17,627 nucleotides of DNA from Methylovirgula sp. (GTDB lineage: Bacteria; Pseudomonadota; Alphaproteobacteria; Rhizobiales; Beijerinckiaceae): NCBI GenBank assembly GCA_030038595.1, contig JASHSW010000167.1:1-17627 (forward strand), given 5' to 3'. Numbering within the stretch: the stretch's first letter is position 1; each line of letters opens with the position of its first letter. The notes under the pieces were generated by a model. It saw only the letters and a program-made list of their open reading frames with translations. It did not search any database and was not told the DNA's origin. Positions 14,553-17,627 of this stretch are shown here, piece after piece. The position numbers were made by a program, and so were the translations under genes.

Positions 14553-14573
14553 CGCCACGCCATGGAGGAGAGC

Positions 14574-15098
14574 ATGAGCGTCTATTCCGGCCCCTTTGGG
14601 CAAGAGCACGGATCGCCCGGCCATCGGTGTTTGGGCTGGAATCCGATCGAAGTCATCGCGATGATCCTGGGTTTCATCCTGTTTTGGCCGATCGGGCTTG
14701 CCATCCTCTTCGCCAAGCTGTGGCAGACCCGCAGCACCTATCGCGGCGATCTGCCGAGCTTCGTGCAGGCTAAGTTCAACGAGAAGCTTCGCGAGAAGCG
14801 CGAGAGATGGGAGCAAAAGATGGGACGTCACCGGGCGTGCCATGGCCGCGGCGAGTTCTCCGGCGGGCCGTGGAATTGGCGACGCTCGTCGGGCAATCTT
14901 GCCTTCGACGAATGGCGGGAAGCCGAGCTCGCGCGACTCGAAGAGGAGCGGCAGAAACTGCTCGCCGCCGAACGCGAGTTCGCCGAATACATGGAAAATT
15001 TGCGCCGCGCCAAGGATCGCGAGGAATTCGACCGGTTCATGGCGGCGCGCCGTAACCGTCCCCCCGAAGCGAGCGGGCCCGACCAACCGACCGCCTAG
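14574..15098 (+). CDS. DUF2852 family membrane protein
   Basis: 174 aa from the ATG at 14574, chosen because GGAGG lies five bases upstream; two earlier in-frame ATGs (14541, 14562) overlap the palindrome or the ribosome site itself. After a short polar N-terminus there is one transmembrane segment (WNPIEVIAMILGFILFWPIG, 22-41, continuing to about 47). A long, highly charged helical tail follows, likely coiled coil at about 113-160 (FDEWREAELARLEEERQKL). This architecture is that of DUF2852 proteins common in Rhizobiales, whose function is unknown. It is probably controlled by the palindrome just upstream. It converges on the DUF3617 gene. Confidence 0.85.
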   Translation: MSVYSGPFGQEHGSPGHRCLGWNPIEVIAMILGFILFWPIGLAILFAKLWQTRSTYRGDLPSFVQAKFNEKLREKRERWEQKMGRHRACHGRGEFSGGPWNWRRSSGNLAFDEWREAELARLEEERQKLLAAEREFAEYMENLRRAKDREEFDRFMAARRNRPPEASGPDQPTA

Positions 15099-15107
15099 CG
15101 CGGTTCG

Positions 15108-15149
15108 AAAAAGCAACGATGCGATCCATCAACGGGATTGCATCGTTGC
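15108..15149 (-). terminator. Intrinsic terminator after the DUF3617 gene
   Basis: GCAACGATGC (15113-15122) and GCATCGTTGC (15140-15149) are perfect inverted repeats. The stem extends inward by GATCC/GGATT (G-U on the plus strand, one mismatch on the minus strand) around a 7-base loop. On the minus strand it is followed by TTTTT (15112-15108), 18 bp after the DUF3617 stop. The hairpin may also stall plus-strand transcription from DUF2852, but there is no U-tract on that side. Confidence 0.8.
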
Positions 15150-15166
15150 TCGTCTCCCGGCCGATC

Positions 15167-15673
15167 TCAAGGAACGAACGATTTTAGCATATTCAACGTC
15201 TTGACGTTGATCTTGATGCCGTTGGTCAGCACCATATCGCCCGGTTTCATATTGGCGGGACATGGACCTGTCCACTTTCCATCCTGGGTCATCGCTTCAT
15301 CGGTCTTGCCGAGGAAAGCCGGCTCGAAGTGCGTTTTTACGTCGGTATGGTAGGCGCTGTCGCCGGTGAAGTTGGTCGTTGCCGTCGTAGTGACCGTCGT
15401 GCCGTGGACTTTGCATACGCTGTTGGCGGTCACCGCCGTGCCATTCACCTTTACGTCGCTCTGCTCGCAGTGCTTGGCGCGCAGGTCTGTGCCGACGCTG
15501 TGAAAGATTTGGTCGGTCGCGGCATCGACGCACATCTGCATCGTGTGTACCGGCGTTCCCTCGGTCCCGATGGTAACTTCCCATAATCCGGGCTTGCGCG
15601 GGGGATAATCGTCCGCCAGCGCGACGCCGCAGAACATCAGCAACGCGGCAGCGATCCACTCTTTCCTGGGCAT
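15167..15673 (-). CDS. DUF3617 domain-containing periplasmic protein
   Basis: 168 aa using the ATG at 15673, where GGAGAGGATC precedes the start and a signal peptide begins at once (cleavage after GVALA, residue 20). The frame continues upstream to 15889, but that part is Arg/Pro-rich and overlaps the arfB gene, so it is not used. The mature protein begins with PPRKPGLWEVTI, the DUF3617 hallmark, and has four cysteines (48, 69, 87, 138) consistent with disulfides in the periplasm, plus a Thr-rich central strand region. DUF3617 proteins are small exported beta-rich proteins of unknown function. It is followed by a clear intrinsic terminator. The arfB gene lies 74 bp upstream on the same strand. 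Confidence 0.88.
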   Translation of the reverse strand: MPRKEWIAAALLMFCGVALADDYPPRKPGLWEVTIGTEGTPVHTMQMCVDAATDQIFHSVGTDLRAKHCEQSDVKVNGTAVTANSVCKVHGTTVTTTATTNFTGDSAYHTDVKTHFEPAFLGKTDEAMTQDGKWTGPCPANMKPGDMVLTNGIKINVKTLNMLKSFVP

Positions 15674-15747
15674 GATCCTCTCCCCTAACATCCTAAGGCC
15701 GTAATAAAGCATGCGTGGCAAGCTCGATCCAGTCCAACGGTATTCCC

Positions 15748-16170
15748 TCACTCCGTGGGGCGGCTGCGCAGGCGCTTGGTTGCGCCGCGCCGTTGTTTCG
15801 CATCGAGCCGGCGGCGCTTCGATTCGGGCGTCGGGCGGGTTGCGATGCGCCGCTTGCGCGGGTGCGCCGCGGCGGCGATCAGCCGGCACAATCGCATCAG
15901 CGCATCTTGGCGATTACGCTCTTGCGAGCGGAACCGCCGCGCGGTTATGACCAGGGCTCCCTCCCCGGTCATTCGCCGTCCGGCCAGCCTTGCAAGACGA
16001 TTCTTCACCTCTTCGGGCAGCGAAGGCGAATTGCGGACATCGAACCGCAATTGCACCGCCGTTTCGACCTTGTTGACGTTCTGGCCGCCCGGGCCAGAGG
16101 CGCGCAGATAGGCGAAGGCGAGCTCCGCCGCATCGATGCCAATGCCCGGCGCGACGGGAATTCTTGCCAT
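15748..16170 (-). CDS. arfB: Alternative ribosome-rescue factor ArfB (peptidyl-tRNA hydrolase)
   Basis: 140 aa, the usual size. The catalytic GGQ motif is at 28-30 in ASGPGGQNVNKVETAVQLRF, the class I release-factor-like domain. ERNRQDALMRLCRLI and a Lys/Arg-rich C-terminal tail (105-136) follow; in ArfB the tail enters the empty mRNA channel. The protein recognises ribosomes stalled on mRNAs without a stop codon and hydrolyses the peptidyl-tRNA, backing up tmRNA rescue. The ATG at 16170 has a G-rich ribosome site (GGGGGGA). The GGQ and basic tail together separate it from RF1/RF2, which are much longer. Confidence 0.95.
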   Translation of the reverse strand: MARIPVAPGIGIDAAELAFAYLRASGPGGQNVNKVETAVQLRFDVRNSPSLPEEVKNRLARLAGRRMTGEGALVITARRFRSQERNRQDALMRLCRLIAAAAHPRKRRIATRPTPESKRRRLDAKQRRGATKRLRSRPTE

Positions 16171-16282
16171 TGTCCCCCCAACCGGGATGGCGTCCGCCTG
16201 CGGCGGGCGCCTTGAAATGAAAGCAGTTTCGTTAACCGCAATGTTTTAGCGCGGCTTAAGACATTTGGCACAATTTGAGCGG

Positions 16283-17287
16283 ATGGCGCGTTGCGTTCCG
16301 CCTTTCGCGGCCGGCCTTGTGCTCTTCGCGCTCGCCGGCTGCTCCAATTACGAAGCCCAGCGGCCGGCCTGGCGGGCCGAGGCCGAGAATGCCTGCATCG
16401 ACCAAAGCCTCATCCATCTCTCGGCCTATGTCCAGCCGGAACCCGAAATCGACGGCCCTGGAATTTGCGGCCTGACGCGACCCTTTAAAGTTTCCGCGCT
16501 GCTCGACGGCGCAGTCGCCCTCGACAGCACCTATACGCTCGATTGTCCCATGATCGCCGCGCTGAACAATTGGGTGCAAGACGTGGTCGAGCCGGCGGCG
16601 CAGGCACGGTTCAACGAACGCGTTGTCGAGATCGAGTCGCTCGGCACCTACAGCTGCCGTACCATCAACGGCTATGCGGGCACGCGGCTCTCCGAACATG
16701 CGTTCGCCAATGCCATCGACGTCAGCGGTTTCCGCCTCGCCGATGGGCGCGAGATCTCGATCATGCGCGATTGGCCGATGGGCGACCCGCAAACCCGGGC
16801 ATTCCTGCGTGACATCCACGCCGGCGCCTGCAGCTATTTCACAACTGTGCTCGGCCCCGGCTACAACTTCTTGCATTACAACCACTTCCATCTCGACCTC
16901 GCAATGCACGGCGAGACCCCCACCGGACCGCGCCGCTACTGCGAACCGGCGCCGGCCGGTGGCATACCCCAATCGCATCCGCCCGACGGCCTGCCCGCGC
17001 CGCCACCGATCGACGAGGAGATGGACATCTCACAGGCCGGCAGCGCGGATATGCAGGCGCTGGCGCTGCACGCCGGTCCCGATACGCCCGATGTCTCGCT
17101 GCCCCCGGCGCCGGTCGAGGCGTATGCTTCCCGACCGAAGCCCGACCAAGATTACCAAAGCGCCCAGCCCTCGCCGCCGCAGCCCGTACCCGCCGAAGGC
17201 GACCCGCGGGCCGGCACGCTGCGCGCCGACGGCGCCTTCGTCCCGGAGGGTCAGCCCAACGATTGGGATCTGCAGGGCCAACGGTAA
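16283..17287 (+). CDS. Extensin-like family lipoprotein, M15-type peptidase fold
   Basis: 334 aa from the ATG at 16283; the frame also allows TTG at 16265, but the ATG gives a compact lipoprotein signal peptide ending in the lipobox FALAGC (Cys20) and has GAG just upstream. The mature part matches the extensin-like C-terminal family (about 38-222): ICGLTRPFKVSALL, CPMIAALNNWV, SEHAFANAIDVSGF and FLHYNHFHLDLA. SEHAFANAID (His139, Asp146) and the closing NHFHLD (His201/His203) are the metal-ligand pattern of D-Ala-D-Ala carboxypeptidase-like LAS enzymes, so a zinc-dependent role on cell-wall peptides is likely but not proven. Four or more cysteines may form disulfides. The last 110 residues are a Pro-rich, low-complexity tail. 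Confidence 0.88.
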   Translation: MARCVPPFAAGLVLFALAGCSNYEAQRPAWRAEAENACIDQSLIHLSAYVQPEPEIDGPGICGLTRPFKVSALLDGAVALDSTYTLDCPMIAALNNWVQDVVEPAAQARFNERVVEIESLGTYSCRTINGYAGTRLSEHAFANAIDVSGFRLADGREISIMRDWPMGDPQTRAFLRDIHAGACSYFTTVLGPGYNFLHYNHFHLDLAMHGETPTGPRRYCEPAPAGGIPQSHPPDGLPAPPPIDEEMDISQAGSADMQALALHAGPDTPDVSLPPAPVEAYASRPKPDQDYQSAQPSPPQPVPAEGDPRAGTLRADGAFVPEGQPNDWDLQGQR

Positions 17288-17365
17288 GCGCCTCCCCTGC
17301 AGCGGGAATAAACCTGGGTCTCAATCCGGACGCGGGTGAAGGAACCGCTTTCCCCGTCGGAGCGG

Positions 17366-17384
17366 CCCCGGGCCTGATCCGGGG
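17366..17384. repeat. GC-rich hairpin downstream of the extensin-like gene
   Basis: CCCCGG (17366-17371), loop GCCTGAT and CCGGGG (17379-17384) form a perfect 6-bp stem 79 bp after the stop codon. No T-tract follows, so it is not a standard intrinsic terminator; it may belong to a dispersed intergenic repeat of a type common in alphaproteobacteria. Confidence 0.35.
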
Positions 17385-17505
17385 AAGTGGCTGATGACCC
17401 CCCTCACCCGATCCCTTCCCCGCGCGCGGAAAGAAGGGATGCGCCGTACCGTTACCGCAAAAGCCGTTATATGATTGCCGTACGCCAGCCTGGAGCAGAC
17501 CCACG

Positions 17506-17627
17506 ATGTTGAAATCGAACCCGGACGCGCCGCTTCGTCTCGCCCGCTATGATTATCCGCACCAGGCCCTGCATTGGCTGACGGCGGCGGTCATCTTCAC
17601 GATTCTGCCGCTCGCCTGGGTCATGGT
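17506..17627 (+). CDS. Cytochrome b561-type protein, 3' partial
   Basis: The ATG at 17506 opens a frame that runs off the window after 40 codons. The peptide contains RYDYPHQALHWLTAAVIFTI followed by LPLAWVM: a short polar N-terminus, then the first transmembrane helix with the His of ALHWLTA, which is a typical heme ligand in bacterial b561-like cytochromes. These proteins pass electrons across the inner membrane, often between quinones and a periplasmic partner. GGAG lies ten bases before the start. Only the N-terminus is visible, so the subfamily cannot be decided. Confidence 0.8.
   Translation, partial: MLKSNPDAPLRLARYDYPHQALHWLTAAVIFTILPLAWVM

Noticed and set aside
15674..15889. N-terminal extension of the DUF3617 protein
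   Set aside because: The extension is Arg/Pro-rich, overlaps arfB and would bury the signal peptide; the ATG at 15673 has a good ribosome site.
16256..16978. 240-aa minus-strand ORF opposite the extensin-like gene
   Set aside because: Antisense to a well-supported lipoprotein gene and without its own ribosome site or domain.
1..17627. CRISPR array, insertion sequence or prophage
   Set aside because: No spaced direct repeats, transposase, integrase or phage structural gene was seen on either strand.

Overview
This GC-rich window most resembles the chromosome of an alphaproteobacterium, probably in the Hyphomicrobiales (Rhizobiales). The pointers are a bacterial Tim44-like protein, DUF2852 and DUF3617 proteins, an extensin-like lipoprotein, a WHG-type TetR regulator and alpha-type promoters (CTTG / TATA-like). 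This is inference from gene content; no rRNA or other marker is present. No transposase, integrase, CRISPR array or tRNA was seen.

Layout. (1) 2-5221, plus strand: an envelope-directed cluster. It holds a 5'-truncated, membrane-anchored FGE/SUMF1-fold protein that lacks the catalytic cysteines, a secreted caspase-like protein with Sel1 repeats and an intact His/Cys dyad, and an unrecognised secreted protein with a His-rich and Ser/Asp-rich segment. (2) 10803-5289, minus strand: a probable operon of a 52-aa leader ORF, two different MutS-like ATPases overlapping by ATGA, an unrecognised 122-aa protein and a histidine phosphatase. A patatin-like phospholipase follows after a 148-bp gap. (3) 10624-11463, the only gap longer than 300 bases: it holds the small leader ORF, several inverted repeats, a strong candidate small RNA gene on the minus strand (promoter, about 99-nt structured transcript, intrinsic terminator) and a perfect 20-bp tandem duplication. 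(4) 11464-12807, plus strand: an Nramp-family transporter with an altered metal site. (5) 12815-17627, housekeeping and envelope genes: a Tim44-like protein (minus), a TetR regulator (plus), a DUF2852 membrane protein (plus) behind a 19-bp palindrome, a DUF3617 protein (minus) with its own terminator, the ribosome-rescue factor ArfB (minus), an extensin-like lipoprotein (plus) and the start of a cytochrome b561-type gene (plus, cut by the window end).

How the genes work together. The MutS pair looks like a dedicated heteromeric ATPase. Both proteins keep the lever and ATPase part of MutS but lack the mismatch-reading domain. Both carry Asn in place of the Walker B Asp, and only one keeps the TH motif after it. 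Their biological role is not deducible from sequence. The FGE-like, caspase and secreted-orphan trio may act together at the cell envelope. The remaining genes look like ordinary chromosomal genes.
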